64,000 bases of DNA from contig JARLJO010000049.1 of assembly GCA_031291175.1 (NCBI GenBank), positions 62,001 to 126,000 on the forward strand, in the 5' to 3' direction. Of the stretch, positions 16,904 to 25,742 are shown one piece after another. This stretch comes from Gammaproteobacteria bacterium. GTDB taxonomy: Bacteria > Pseudomonadota > Gammaproteobacteria > DSM-16500. The position numbers and the translations under genes were made by a program. Each line of letters opens with the position of its first letter. Within the stretch, counting starts at the first letter, position 1. The notes under the pieces were generated by a model. That model worked only from the letters and a program-made list of their open reading frames with translations, did not search any database and was not told where the DNA came from.

Positions 16904-18076
16904 CTAATCTACATACTCTCGACTGATTTTAGTCTTACGCGCATGTCTATCAATAGCAAGCTCAATCAAATGCGTTAACAACTGTGGATAATCAATGCCA
17001 GATGCTTCTAATAATTTAGGGTACATGCTGATTTTTGTAAAACCAGGAATAGTATTGATTTCGTTAAAGTAGATACGATTTGTGTTCTTCTCTAAAAATA
17101 AATCGACACGCGCCATGCCTTCACATTCCAAGGCTGCAAATAATGTTTTTGCTACAGCTCGAATTTCTTCTTGTACTTCAGCTGGAATTTTCGCAGGAAT
17201 AACAAGCTCTGCGCCATTATCATCGAGGTATTTTGAAGCGTAAGAGTAAAACTCATGGCCATTCTGTGGTTTGATTTCACCAACCACACTGACGATCGGA
17301 TCCATTCCGTAATCCAATGACTCCAGCACCGACACCTCAAGCTCCATAGCATCGATACCTTGCTCTACTAATACCTTAGTATCATAGAGGAATGCATTTT
17401 CAATTTTATCCGCTAAATCTTCGCTGTCTTTGACTTTGTGAACGCCCACGCTTGAACCCGTGTTGGCAGGCTTTACGAAAACCGGATACGTTAATTGTGC
17501 TTCAACTAAATCGCAAAACTGCTTTGCATTTTTGTTCCACTGACCGCGCTTCACGACCAGATAGTGCGGCACTCGCAAACCGGCGTTCATGGCTAATCGT
17601 TTTGAGACATCTTTGTCCATGCCCACGGCGGACGCTAATACACCGCAACCTACATATGGTACTTCTGCTAATTCTAGCAATCCCTGCACCGTGCCATCTT
17701 CGCACAATGGGCCATGAATCACCGGAAAGACCACATCAAAAAGACGCTCACCGCCTTTGACGGGAGAAACCAGGTCAGTCGCCTCATGGCGTACCGGCTG
17801 CGCACCGATGAGACCCGGGGTAAATAACATTCTTTCTATCGCTTGCTGCAGCTCCAGACGGCCACTACCTTCTATTTTTTTTGACAGAATGTCTTCGCCT
17901 AAAAACCAGGAGCCCGAACGATCAATACCGATAGGCACCACGTCAAAGCGCGACCTATCCAGATTCAAGATGACATTGGTTGCTGAATTTAAAGAAACTT
18001 CATGCTCACTGGAGCGACCACCATAGAGTACCGCGACACGCACTTTTTGTTTGGAATGATTCTCTAGATTGCTCAT
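16904..18076 (-). CDS. ddl: D-alanine--D-alanine ligase
   Basis: 390 residues, the length of the DdlA branch rather than the shorter DdlB. The ATP-grasp features are present: VAVLYGGRSSEHEVSL at the start, PVIHGPLCEDGTVQG, VPYVGCGVLASAVGMDK, FVKPANTGSSVGV and YFNEINTIPGFT with the magnesium-binding Glu/Asn. It makes the D-Ala-D-Ala dipeptide for peptidoglycan precursors in the cytoplasm. It stands alone rather than in the mur-ftsQAZ cluster and is convergent with msrA. The region upstream is shared with the divergent L,D-transpeptidase genes, which also act on peptidoglycan. Confidence 0.95.
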   Translation of the reverse strand: MSNLENHSKQKVRVAVLYGGRSSEHEVSLNSATNVILNLDRSRFDVVPIGIDRSGSWFLGEDILSKKIEGSGRLELQQAIERMLFTPGLIGAQPVRHEATDLVSPVKGGERLFDVVFPVIHGPLCEDGTVQGLLELAEVPYVGCGVLASAVGMDKDVSKRLAMNAGLRVPHYLVVKRGQWNKNAKQFCDLVEAQLTYPVFVKPANTGSSVGVHKVKDSEDLADKIENAFLYDTKVLVEQGIDAMELEVSVLESLDYGMDPIVSVVGEIKPQNGHEFYSYASKYLDDNGAELVIPAKIPAEVQEEIRAVAKTLFAALECEGMARVDLFLEKNTNRIYFNEINTIPGFTKISMYPKLLEASGIDYPQLLTHLIELAIDRHARKTKISREYVD

Positions 18077-18199
18077 ACAACGGAGGCCTCATGACAGTTT
18101 TTGATTAATAAATTAGCGTTTTAATGCGCCGCTTATATTAGCAACTCGCTTGAAACTATGCAAAATTTTATACCGATCGTTCAAAAAAACTCATTAAAT

Positions 18200-18228
18200 T
18201 TGACAAAAGCGTCGGCGGTGTCTAATAT
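18200..18228 (+). promoter_or_regulatory. Strong sigma-70 promoter for the L,D-transpeptidase pair
   Basis: Consensus TTGACA (18200-18205), a 17-bp spacer, then TAATAT (18223-18228). Transcription would start near 18235, leaving a leader of about 90 bases before the first start codon. Confidence 0.65.
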
Positions 18229-18325
18229 TAGCCCAAACTGAGCGCCGGCCACACTAATCCTGCCGTGATGCAAAACATCTTTCTTGTTATACTCTTTTAA
18301 CCTGACACACAGAAGATCCAACCAC

Positions 18326-19039
18326 ATGATAAAAGTACGTTATTTATTTCCTCTTTTTTTGGCCTTTTTGGGCACAACGAGCTATGGCTTTTCCCTTTCC
18401 AGCTTATTCACTTCGACGACGAATTCAGCACCTTTTGACACTAGCGAATGGGTTGCTGAAGAAATCCGGATTATTAACTCTCAAGCTGACAATATTGATG
18501 AGCGTGTTCTGAAGCTAGGCTTAACCGCTTATATCAATGCCAGACACAAGGGCTTAGATAACAAACAATTATTGACACTCATTGACTACTCCAAGCCTTC
18601 CACGGAACGCCGCTTATGGGTCTTCGATTTAAAAAGTAATAAAGTCTTGTTTAACACTTGGGTAACACACGGTAGAAACAGTGGGAATTTAGTGCCAACC
18701 TCTTTTTCTAATCAATCAGGCAGTTTAAAATCAAGCCTGGGTGTGTTTTTAACTCAGAGTTCTTATCAAGGTGGCAATGGCTACTCTTTGAGATTAAACG
18801 GTCTGGAGCGCGGCATTAATGACAATGCTTACCGTCGCAGTATCGTGATTCACGGTGCATGGTATGCCGATCCAGGCATTATTAAGAGATATGGGCAAAT
18901 TGGACGTAGCTGGGGCTGCCCTGCAGTTAGCCCAGATACAGCAAATTCTTTAATCAACACTATCAAGAATAATACTTTAGTAGTAGCCTATTATCCTGAT
19001 CAACTTTGGTTGAAGAAATCTACTTTTTTAGCTGGCTAA
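18326..19039 (+). CDS. Murein L,D-transpeptidase catalytic-domain protein (YkuD_2 type)
   Basis: 237 residues from the ATG at 18326. A signal peptide (about 1-21, PLFLAFLGTTSYGF) sends it to the periplasm. The C-terminal half is the YkuD_2 family: SIVIHGAWYADP with H176, then RSWGCPAVSP with the catalytic cysteine C198. Relatives lie in the YkuD clan of L,D-transpeptidases, which form 3-3 cross-links or attach proteins to peptidoglycan. The frame is open to 18284, but the earlier ATG would disrupt the signal peptide. The next gene is a second, distantly related L,D-transpeptidase 16 bases downstream, so they form an operon. Confidence 0.85.
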   Translation: MIKVRYLFPLFLAFLGTTSYGFSLSSLFTSTTNSAPFDTSEWVAEEIRIINSQADNIDERVLKLGLTAYINARHKGLDNKQLLTLIDYSKPSTERRLWVFDLKSNKVLFNTWVTHGRNSGNLVPTSFSNQSGSLKSSLGVFLTQSSYQGGNGYSLRLNGLERGINDNAYRRSIVIHGAWYADPGIIKRYGQIGRSWGCPAVSPDTANSLINTIKNNTLVVAYYPDQLWLKKSTFLAG

Positions 19040-19055
19040 GGATACAATCACTGAC

Positions 19056-19991
19056 ATGACAAACACTAACTACTTAACCAAAGTCTTGGGTGCAATTGGC
19101 ATTCTGATGTTGGTATCGACACAGCCTGCATTCAGCAAAACATTCGCCCTTCCATCCGACAATGATAGCATTATTGGGCAATCGACTTATATTACCTCAA
19201 ACGCTGGCGAAACATTAACGACCATTGCCTCACGTTTTGATGTTGGCATGAATGAAATCACGGATGCAAATCCCGGGATTATTCCTAGTGCCGTGCTGCC
19301 CTCTGGCTTACACCTTAAAATTCCAACGGCGTTTTTGTTACCCAATTTGCCGCACAACGGTATCGTCATTAACTTACCGGAAATGCGTATGTATTACTTT
19401 CCGGCTTCCACTAAAGACGCCGTGAGAACCTACCCCATCGGTATTGGCCGCGTCGGCAAAACCATTCCGTTGGCCCATACTTATGTCGTTCGCAAAGCGA
19501 CCAATCCTGTTTGGATACCACCCGCTGATATTCGTGCATTTAATGAAGACCAAGGTGTGGTTTTACCTCACGTCATGCCAGCAGGCCCAGATAATCCATT
19601 AGGTCCTTTTGCCATTTATTTAGGTTTACCAACTTATTTGATCCACAGCACGATTTATCCTGATAGCGTAGGACGCCGCGCAAGCTTCGGCTGCATTCGT
19701 ATGCATGAAGAAGATATTAAAGATTTCTTCCCGCTAGTTACGGCTAAAACATCGGTGACTATCGTTGATATGCCAACCAAAGTCGGCTGGGCTGGAAAAT
19801 ACCTTTTTATAGAAGCACATCAACCTTTGATTGAACATAACACCGAATATCAAGCCACATTTGATAGCATGATAGGTGCAATTGATAAAGCGACTGATGC
19901 GCATCCTACTTTTGTGGATTGGCAACTCGTGGGCTACCTGGGCGAACAGCGTGATGGTATTCCTCACGAAATTGGATTCGTTATGCATTAA
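19056..19991 (+). CDS. L,D-transpeptidase with LysM domain (ErfK/YbiS type)
   Basis: 311 residues. A signal peptide ends near PAFSK (residue 28). A LysM-like peptidoglycan-binding domain (43-90, GETLTTIASRFDVGMNEIT) is followed by the YkuD catalytic domain (about 102-237). The active site has H197 in YLIHST and C213 in ASFGCIRMHEED. It would form meso-DAP-to-meso-DAP (3-3) bridges or anchor a lipoprotein to peptidoglycan. The C-terminal 70 residues lie outside the catalytic fold, as in E. coli ErfK/YbiS/YcfS. It is cotranscribed with the preceding YkuD_2 gene and closed by a clear terminator. Confidence 0.92.
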   Translation: MTNTNYLTKVLGAIGILMLVSTQPAFSKTFALPSDNDSIIGQSTYITSNAGETLTTIASRFDVGMNEITDANPGIIPSAVLPSGLHLKIPTAFLLPNLPHNGIVINLPEMRMYYFPASTKDAVRTYPIGIGRVGKTIPLAHTYVVRKATNPVWIPPADIRAFNEDQGVVLPHVMPAGPDNPLGPFAIYLGLPTYLIHSTIYPDSVGRRASFGCIRMHEEDIKDFFPLVTAKTSVTIVDMPTKVGWAGKYLFIEAHQPLIEHNTEYQATFDSMIGAIDKATDAHPTFVDWQLVGYLGEQRDGIPHEIGFVMH

Positions 19992-20008
19992 TTCACAACC
20001 ATTTTACT

Positions 20009-20038
20009 CAACGCCCCATTCTTATGGGGCGTTTTTAT
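20009..20038 (+). terminator. Intrinsic terminator of the L,D-transpeptidase operon
   Basis: The stem AACGCCCCA / TGGGGCGTT around a six-base loop is followed by TTTTATTTG. It begins 18 bases after the stop codon. Confidence 0.88.
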
Positions 20039-20090
20039 TTGCTTACAACGATAATAATACTGTAATAACACAAACAAACGAGGATATAGC

Positions 20091-21233
20091 ATGAGCCAAG
20101 CCAGAATGAATAATAACCCTTTCAAAGCGATAGAAAAGCCCCTCTCTATTCATACGAAAGAAGTTGAATCCCATAAAACAGCGCCTGTTTTCAGTGCTCA
20201 CGAATTAGAAAATCTTTATGCGCTACCTCAATCGCAAATCTATGATAATGATGAGCTGGAGTTTGACGACGAAAAGTACCAACACAAAAAATTAAAAATG
20301 TTCCGTCATATGTTAACTACTGCAGGCGTCATGCGTTTTGGCAGAGAAGGTAAACCAGTCTCTAATCATATACCGCCTCATTATTTAATGGGTGATTGCC
20401 TTACTGCTGGGAATACATTGGTGAACCCGCAAAATGAAATCGTTAAATTTAACAATAAAAGCGGCAACTTTAAGCCCGATGCGAACACGCTGCAATATAT
20501 CGTAATGGCACTTAGACTCATCACACTCAAACATTCCGGCATAAAAATTGCGGATCACATTGAAATTGAATTTATGTACTACCATTCTGTGACGCGCGAT
20601 TTTAGAATCACTTATTCGCGTGAAGCCTTCTGCGAATTAGCAGATGAGCTTATCAAGCAGTATAAAGCGAAGCCAAGCTTTGTTGATGCTGACGGTAAAT
20701 TTCTATTCGATTTTGATGGTCCTCAACTAAACGTTGCGGCAAAACCAGAACTAGCAACTCTCCCATCAGCAGCAGAACCTGATGACAGCAACACCATGAT
20801 CGATAGTCATGAGCAGGAAGCAACGCCCTTACTATTTTCACCGAGAAAAAAGACCGCCAAGCATGACTCATCCTTTTTTGCTCAACAAAGTAGTTTTCGC
20901 TCAAGAAGATTAAGTTCCTTTGTGGATAAAATGCAAGGGCATGGTTTGAACTTACTTGCAGCAGCATCTTCCTCTTCACCAGAACTTCCGGCAGCAGCGG
21001 CGACAACATCCTCAGCAGCCATATCTCAGCAGCTCCTACCAGCAGCAAGTATTCAGGCTACTCCAGATCCATTGTTTTCTTTTAACAACGCAAACCGTAA
21101 ATCTTCTGCAAGCAAGAATTTATTCGCGAGCTTTAGCAAGCCCACCATTCCCGCATCCGCTAATAGCGCAATCAATCAAGACCATTCATCATTGTCCAAT
21201 GAGGGTAGCCCCAACAAAAAAATGAGAGTGTAA
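20091..21233 (+). CDS. Orphan protein of unknown function, candidate effector
   Basis: 380 residues, not recognised as a known family. No signal peptide or membrane segment. Residues 1-205 look folded and contain the segment GNTLVNPQNEIVKFNNKSGN at about 107-126. Similar asparagine-serine-glycine segments occur, to my recollection, in Legionellales orphan proteins. Residues 220-380 are low in complexity, rich in Ala, Ser, Pro and Gln, with basic patches RKKTAK and a final PNKKMRV that could act as a nuclear signal. An AGGA site precedes the ATG, and terminators flank it on both sides, so it is transcribed alone. A secreted effector is possible but unproven. Confidence 0.55.
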   Translation: MSQARMNNNPFKAIEKPLSIHTKEVESHKTAPVFSAHELENLYALPQSQIYDNDELEFDDEKYQHKKLKMFRHMLTTAGVMRFGREGKPVSNHIPPHYLMGDCLTAGNTLVNPQNEIVKFNNKSGNFKPDANTLQYIVMALRLITLKHSGIKIADHIEIEFMYYHSVTRDFRITYSREAFCELADELIKQYKAKPSFVDADGKFLFDFDGPQLNVAAKPELATLPSAAEPDDSNTMIDSHEQEATPLLFSPRKKTAKHDSSFFAQQSSFRSRRLSSFVDKMQGHGLNLLAAASSSSPELPAAAATTSSAAISQQLLPAASIQATPDPLFSFNNANRKSSASKNLFASFSKPTIPASANSAINQDHSSLSNEGSPNKKMRV

Positions 21234-21264
21234 CGTCAGGAAAAATGGGGACAAGCTTTTGAAG

Positions 21265-21284
21265 GGTGGCGCAATAACGCCACC
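21265..21284. terminator. Hairpin between two convergent genes, probable terminator
   Basis: GGTGGCG and CGCCACC form a 7-bp stem with a CAATAA-type loop, between the orphan protein and deoB. The T-run is short (TTTGTG), so it is at best a weak terminator. Confidence 0.5.
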
Positions 21285-21293
21285 TTTGTGTCA

Positions 21294-22511
21294 CTATAAA
21301 AAAGTAGTGCCGCGAGAAAGCGGTGCTATTTTTAAATGCTTAGCAATGGTTTGACCAATATCAGCAAATGTTTCCCGCTTCCCAATGGAACCCGCTTTAA
21401 CGCTTGGGCCAAAGGCGATAACGGGGATGTGTTCGCGTGTATGATCGGAGCCAGGCCATGTTGGATCACAACCATGATCCGCTGTGATAATTGACAAATC
21501 GCCAGGCTGCATTATTTTTTCAAGCTCAGGTAATCTTTTATCAAAATCTTCTAAGGCTTTTGCATAGCCTGTCACATCGCGACGATGACCATACACCATA
21601 TCAAAGTCGACAAGGTTCACAAAGACTAAACTGCCTGCGGGTGCTGTTTTCACTTCTTGTAAAAAAGCATCAAATAAAGCCATATTGCCATCGGCTTTCA
21701 CTTTTTTGGATATGCCTTGGTGCGCATAAATATCCGCGACTTTACCAATGGAAATAACTGAATGACCGGCCGCCACCAAATGATCCAACAAAGTCAATTC
21801 CGGTGGTGGAATGGAATAATCGCGACGGTTACCCGTTCGATAATATTGCCCCGGTGTTCCAAGAAAAGGACGACCAATGACGCGGCCTATATTGTACTTA
21901 TCAACCAATTTACGCGTGATCAAGCAGATTTCATTAAGACGATCCAAACCAAAACTGTCTTCATGTGCCGCTATTTGAAAAACGCTATCGGCTGACGTGT
22001 AAACAATTGGCTTACCGGTTTTCTGATGTTCTTCCCCAAGCTCTGCGATAATATCAGTGCCTGATGCATGCTTATTGCCTAAAATGCCTGGGACTTTGGC
22101 TTCGCGAATAAAATCCTGGATTAATTCTTCTGGAAAACATGGGTGATCATTAGAAAAATACCCCCAATCAAAGGTAACTGGTACACCAGCAATTTCCCAA
22201 TGCCCGCTAGGTGTATCTTTGCCCTTACTGCGTTCAATCGCACAACCATAAGCGCCTTCAATCGCAATATCTGTAGCCAAGCCAGGAACAGGTGAACCTT
22301 GACTCACTGTCGCTGCGCCATTCAATCCCAGTCGGGTTAAATTGGGAAGGTTTAATGCGCCTTGACGCACATTGTCTTTATCCGCCTTGCCGGCCACACA
22401 GTATTCAGCAATGTGTCGGAGTGTATCGGCACCCACATCACCATAATCCACTGCATCTTCAGCAGCACCGATGCCGAATGAATCTAATAAAATAATAAAC
22501 GCACGTGACAT
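21294..22511 (-). CDS. deoB: Phosphopentomutase
   Basis: 405 residues, alkaline-phosphatase superfamily. Metal ligands are visible in the start [15 protein letters not shown], in [13 protein letters not shown] and in [20 protein letters not shown]. It interconverts (deoxy)ribose-1-phosphate and the 5-phosphate. It is the last gene of a minus-strand run punA-deoC-MFS-deoB for nucleoside breakdown; the gap to the MFS gene is 11 bases, so cotranscription is likely. Confidence 0.96.
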   Translation of the reverse strand: MSRAFIILLDSFGIGAAEDAVDYGDVGADTLRHIAEYCVAGKADKDNVRQGALNLPNLTRLGLNGAATVSQGSPVPGLATDIAIEGAYGCAIERSKGKDTPSGHWEIAGVPVTFDWGYFSNDHPCFPEELIQDFIREAKVPGILGNKHASGTDIIAELGEEHQKTGKPIVYTSADSVFQIAAHEDSFGLDRLNEICLITRKLVDKYNIGRVIGRPFLGTPGQYYRTGNRRDYSIPPPELTLLDHLVAAGHSVISIGKVADIYAHQGISKKVKADGNMALFDAFLQEVKTAPAGSLVFVNLVDFDMVYGHRRDVTGYAKALEDFDKRLPELEKIMQPGDLSIITADHGCDPTWPGSDHTREHIPVIAFGPSVKAGSIGKRETFADIGQTIAKHLKIAPLSRGTTFL

Positions 22512-22522
22512 GAAATAATCCC

Positions 22523-23803
22523 TTACACTTGTGCTTCACAATAGGTTTCGCGAATCATAAACGCGATGATCAAACTGATGATAAAACCAATCGGCATAAT
22601 CCACATGGCGGTATTAAAATCATGCAACGAATAAACCGGCGTGTTATTTACCATCGTATGGTCCCAATTCCATTCTAGCATTTTGCCAAAAAATGGCTGG
22701 AAGATCACGCCACTAAACATAATGGTTGCAGATGCAACACTGACGGCTGTTCCTGTCAAAGCAATGGGATTTAACTCTGCAATGGTAGGGTAACTTAAGA
22801 CTTGCGAACTCGTGACAAAACCCATTAAGAAAAACAAAGCAATCAGTGAGGTCAGTGATAAATTCGGTAAATACATCAATACCAAAATGACAACAAGAGA
22901 AGTTACCGCCCCAAATATCATTGGCATACAACGTCTACCAATATGATCGGAAAACCAGCCAAAAATAGGTGAGCCAAAAATCACACCAACGAACATGGCG
23001 CTAGTGGCATAAGAGGCATGCAGCTCAGTGAGATTGTGTGCTTGCACCAAATAGCGCATGCCCCACAAACCACCTAATAAAAATACCGGCAAATTCAGTA
23101 ATGAAGTGTAAATACCACCTAACCAGTTATTTGGATTGAGTAACACTAATTTCATACACCGCCAAAACCCCAAGCTTTGCAAATGTGCTTTGTCGGCTTT
23201 TTCTTTTTCATCCGAATTGGGAGGCCGATCTTGGACCACCAGCGCAATCGCGATGAAAATAACAACGCCCAAGGCAACATTGAATAACATTGCATGCCGC
23301 CATCCTGACCAATCGGTTAAAAAAACCATTGGGCTTTGTGAAACAAAGCCGCCAATCATCGCCATCGTGACAATGATGCCTGTAACCAATGCCATGCGAT
23401 TCGGTGGAAACCAGCGCGAAGCTAAACGGACGCTACTTAAAAAACAAAAAGAGCCACCTAAGCCCACAAGAAATCGACCCGCCGCAGCCAATATGGCGGT
23501 TGGCGCTACGGCAAAAAGAAAAGTCCCTGCAATACAAAAGGCAATGGCAACCAAGACTAATTTTTTGGTGGAGTATCGATCCAATAAATTACCGGCGGGA
23601 AACAGAAATAAAGCATTCGCCCAAAAATACATGGATACCAGCCAACCCAATCCAACTGCATCCAAACTGAATGTTTGCATTAATTGCACGTTAATCGCAT
23701 TGGGTACGAGTATCTGAATAAAAGAATAGAAGAAAAATAGTGACGAGGTTAATGTCACAGTCCAAGCTAATGTCCCGTGAGCTATTGGTTTCTTCGATTT
23801 CAT
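22523..23803 (-). CDS. MFS transporter, possibly for nucleosides
   Basis: 426 residues with about 12 membrane segments and a central cytoplasmic loop near 195-210. The loop 2-3 motif [11 protein letters not shown] is a version of MFS motif A, and FSDHIGRRC is its repeat in the second half. It lies 11 bases upstream of deoB and downstream of deoC and punA, so nucleoside or deoxynucleoside uptake is a reasonable inference. Legionella Pht-family MFS carriers that import thymidine or amino acids are a known parallel. The sequence alone does not show substrate specificity; an organic acid or amino acid carrier is equally possible by family. Confidence 0.78.
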   Translation of the reverse strand: MKSKKPIAHGTLAWTVTLTSSLFFFYSFIQILVPNAINVQLMQTFSLDAVGLGWLVSMYFWANALFLFPAGNLLDRYSTKKLVLVAIAFCIAGTFLFAVAPTAILAAAGRFLVGLGGSFCFLSSVRLASRWFPPNRMALVTGIIVTMAMIGGFVSQSPMVFLTDWSGWRHAMLFNVALGVVIFIAIALVVQDRPPNSDEKEKADKAHLQSLGFWRCMKLVLLNPNNWLGGIYTSLLNLPVFLLGGLWGMRYLVQAHNLTELHASYATSAMFVGVIFGSPIFGWFSDHIGRRCMPMIFGAVTSLVVILVLMYLPNLSLTSLIALFFLMGFVTSSQVLSYPTIAELNPIALTGTAVSVASATIMFSGVIFQPFFGKMLEWNWDHTMVNNTPVYSLHDFNTAMWIMPIGFIISLIIAFMIRETYCEAQV

Positions 23804-23926
23804 GCTGTCTCCAGATTTTTAATTTTGAGTCACTATTCATTCATCGTCACACCATGACGAGCAAATTATGACTATGATTATTCGTATTATTCCGTAAGCT
23901 TAAAGCTCGACCGTAAGCTCTCAAAT

Positions 23927-24018
23927 CTCTACGTACCGTGGCTTGTCCACAGTATCCAGAAAACTCTCGCCCCAAGTTTCAACCGCTGGATACCGTGGAC
24001 AAGCCACGGTACGTAGAG
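23927..24018. repeat. Long inverted repeat (33-bp arms)
   Basis: Arms 23927-23959 and 23986-24018 are complementary at 32 of 33 positions, with a 26-base spacer. The core is CCGTGGCTTGTCCAC. The right arm runs straight into the tandem array at 24011. It lies in the gap between deoC and the MFS gene. It could be a mobile palindrome, an RNA processing site or a Rho-independent pause; no T-run follows. Confidence 0.85.
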
Positions 24019-24132
24019 GGTTTCTGTGCCACATAGAGATTCTCTGTATTACGTAGAGGTTCTCTGTATTTTACGTAGAGGTTCTCTTTGCTATGTAGAG
24101 CTTCTCTGTACTACATAGTGATTCTCTACGCT
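24011..24132. repeat. Tandem array of about six 20-22 bp units
   Basis: Units of the form ACGTAGAGGTTCTCTGTATT start at 24011, 24031, 24051, 24073, 24093 and 24113. They differ at several positions. The array ends three bases before the deoC stop codon. The unit itself is partly palindromic (AGAG and CTCT), so each can form a small hairpin. Confidence 0.85.
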
Positions 24133-24134
24133 AC

Positions 24135-24863
24135 TTAACCAAGTCTCTCAATTAACTGACTCGCACCAATCCGAAATCGCTGGGGAGTTACCCATGCAGA
24201 TCCCATGATTTTGTTCGCCAAATCAATATATTCTAATGCATCTTCCACTTCTCGAATTCCACCCGCCACTTTCAACCCAACAGGCATTTCCATTTCTTTT
24301 ATGGTCAACAAAATGACGGCAGCCGCCATCAGAGTGGCTCCCACTTCCGCTTTTCCTGTGGAGGTTTTAATAAAGTCAGCCCCGGCTTCAATCACCGCTT
24401 TTGAAGCATCCGCAATCAAAGAAGGTTTATTTAGCACGCCGGTTTCCAGAATGACTTTTAAGATCACGTCTTTACCACAAACTTTTTTGCACTCTCTGAC
24501 TAAATCTTTAGCGAGCGCTCGCTCACCCCCCAGATATCGCTCATAAGGAAAAACAACATCAACCTCATTTGCGCCTAATGCAATCGCATCGCGAATGTTC
24601 GCCAACACATCTTGCATATAATCCGTCCCCAATGGGAAATTGGCGACCGTAGCAATTTTAACAGGCGTGCCTTTTAAAGCGGCTGCTGCCTCTGACACAA
24701 ATTCAGGGTAACAACATACCGCGGCAACATGACCATTTGGCGTCACTGCTTTTTGGCATAACGCCGCAATACTCTCTTTCGTATCCGATGAATTTAAACT
24801 GGTTAAATCCATGAGTGACAAAATACGCTTAAGCCATTGCGGAGTGGGTGCAATGGCTTCCAT
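24135..24863 (-). CDS. deoC: Deoxyribose-phosphate aldolase
   Basis: 242 residues from the ATG at 24863. Class I aldolase barrel: LSLMDLTSLN start, AVCCYPEFV, TVANFPLG, ANEVDVVFPY, the Schiff-base lysine region ADFIKTSTGK and LKVAGGIREVED. It cleaves 2-deoxyribose-5-phosphate to glyceraldehyde-3-phosphate and acetaldehyde. A TTG at 24899, overlapping the punA end, would add 12 residues; the ATG gives an N-terminus nearer to E. coli DeoC, but neither ribosome site is strong, so the start is uncertain. It is the only deoC seen here, in line with punA and deoB. Confidence 0.94.
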   Translation of the reverse strand: MEAIAPTPQWLKRILSLMDLTSLNSSDTKESIAALCQKAVTPNGHVAAVCCYPEFVSEAAAALKGTPVKIATVANFPLGTDYMQDVLANIRDAIALGANEVDVVFPYERYLGGERALAKDLVRECKKVCGKDVILKVILETGVLNKPSLIADASKAVIEAGADFIKTSTGKAEVGATLMAAAVILLTIKEMEMPVGLKVAGGIREVEDALEYIDLANKIMGSAWVTPQRFRIGASQLIERLG

Positions 24864-24888
24864 CGAATCGAGCACCGAATTGATTTGA

Positions 24889-25722
24889 CTATGTAACAAG
24901 CTCAGGACCTACTTCTTTAATAAAGGCGGGGATTAATTTGACTAACTTCCGCGCTGCTAATTCGCCAAAGTGCAAAGTACCATCGTGCGTGATTTTTTCT
25001 GAACTCATGCCCGCTGCCAGGTTTGTAATGGCGGCAACACCCACCACATGCAAACCACAGTGTCTGGCAATAATCACTTCCGGCACAACGGACATACCAA
25101 TAGCATCAGCACCTAAGATTCTATACGCCCGTATTTCTGCGGGTGTTTCGAAAGAAGGCCCTAAAACAGAGAAATACACACCCGCTGGCAAAGGAATGTT
25201 TAAGCGTTCCGCTACTTTTGTCATCGTTTCACTCAATGCCACATCATAAGCATTTTCCATACCGACAAAACGTGGTCCGACTGATTCATCATTGGGACCT
25301 GCTAACGGATTGCCTGGGTGAAAATTAATGTGATCATTGATCATCATGAGCTCGCCTGGACCCACATCTTCACGTAAAGACCCTGCAGCGCCGGTAACAA
25401 TTAAAGTATGTGCGCCCAGTTGCTTCACGATGCGGATTAACATACGCACGGGATCATATGGCACGCCTTCATAAAGATGAATGCGCCCTTTTAAACAAAC
25501 AACAGGAATACCGTTTAAATGCCCTAACACCATCAAAGACGCATGACCTGCAACGCCGCCTGTGGTCAGCCCAGGAATGGCTTGATACGGAATCGTAATA
25601 GGATCAACTAACTGCTCCGCCAGAGAAGATAAACCAGAACCTAAGATAATACCCATCTTAGGATAAAAATTGGGGGCGTATTTTCTAATAACATTCATTG
25701 CATCACTTAACAAAGGGGCCAT
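24889..25722 (-). CDS. punA: Purine-nucleoside phosphorylase (trimeric PNP type)
   Basis: 277 residues, the length of trimeric PNP rather than hexameric DeoD. Motifs: GIILGSGLSSLAEQL at the phosphate site, GRIHLYEG, TGAAGSL, NDHINFHPGNPL and the base-site region VVPEVIIARHCGL. It splits purine (deoxy)nucleosides with phosphate to the base and (deoxy)ribose-1-phosphate. AGGAG precedes the ATG. It opens the punA-deoC-MFS-deoB run; pit lies 20 bases upstream, so a longer transcript is possible. Confidence 0.93.
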   Translation of the reverse strand: MAPLLSDAMNVIRKYAPNFYPKMGIILGSGLSSLAEQLVDPITIPYQAIPGLTTGGVAGHASLMVLGHLNGIPVVCLKGRIHLYEGVPYDPVRMLIRIVKQLGAHTLIVTGAAGSLREDVGPGELMMINDHINFHPGNPLAGPNDESVGPRFVGMENAYDVALSETMTKVAERLNIPLPAGVYFSVLGPSFETPAEIRAYRILGADAIGMSVVPEVIIARHCGLHVVGVAAITNLAAGMSSEKITHDGTLHFGELAARKLVKLIPAFIKEVGPELVT

Positions 25723-25742
25723 GACTTACTCCTATTTAAAAA

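Noticed and set aside
23136-23717. 193-codon frame on the plus strand inside the MFS gene
   Set aside because: It is antisense to a clear transporter gene, and its composition is that of a shadow frame.
24011-24132. Short repeats at regular spacing, possible CRISPR
   Set aside because: The 20-22 bp units are directly adjacent with no unique spacers, and no cas gene is in the window. It is a tandem array.
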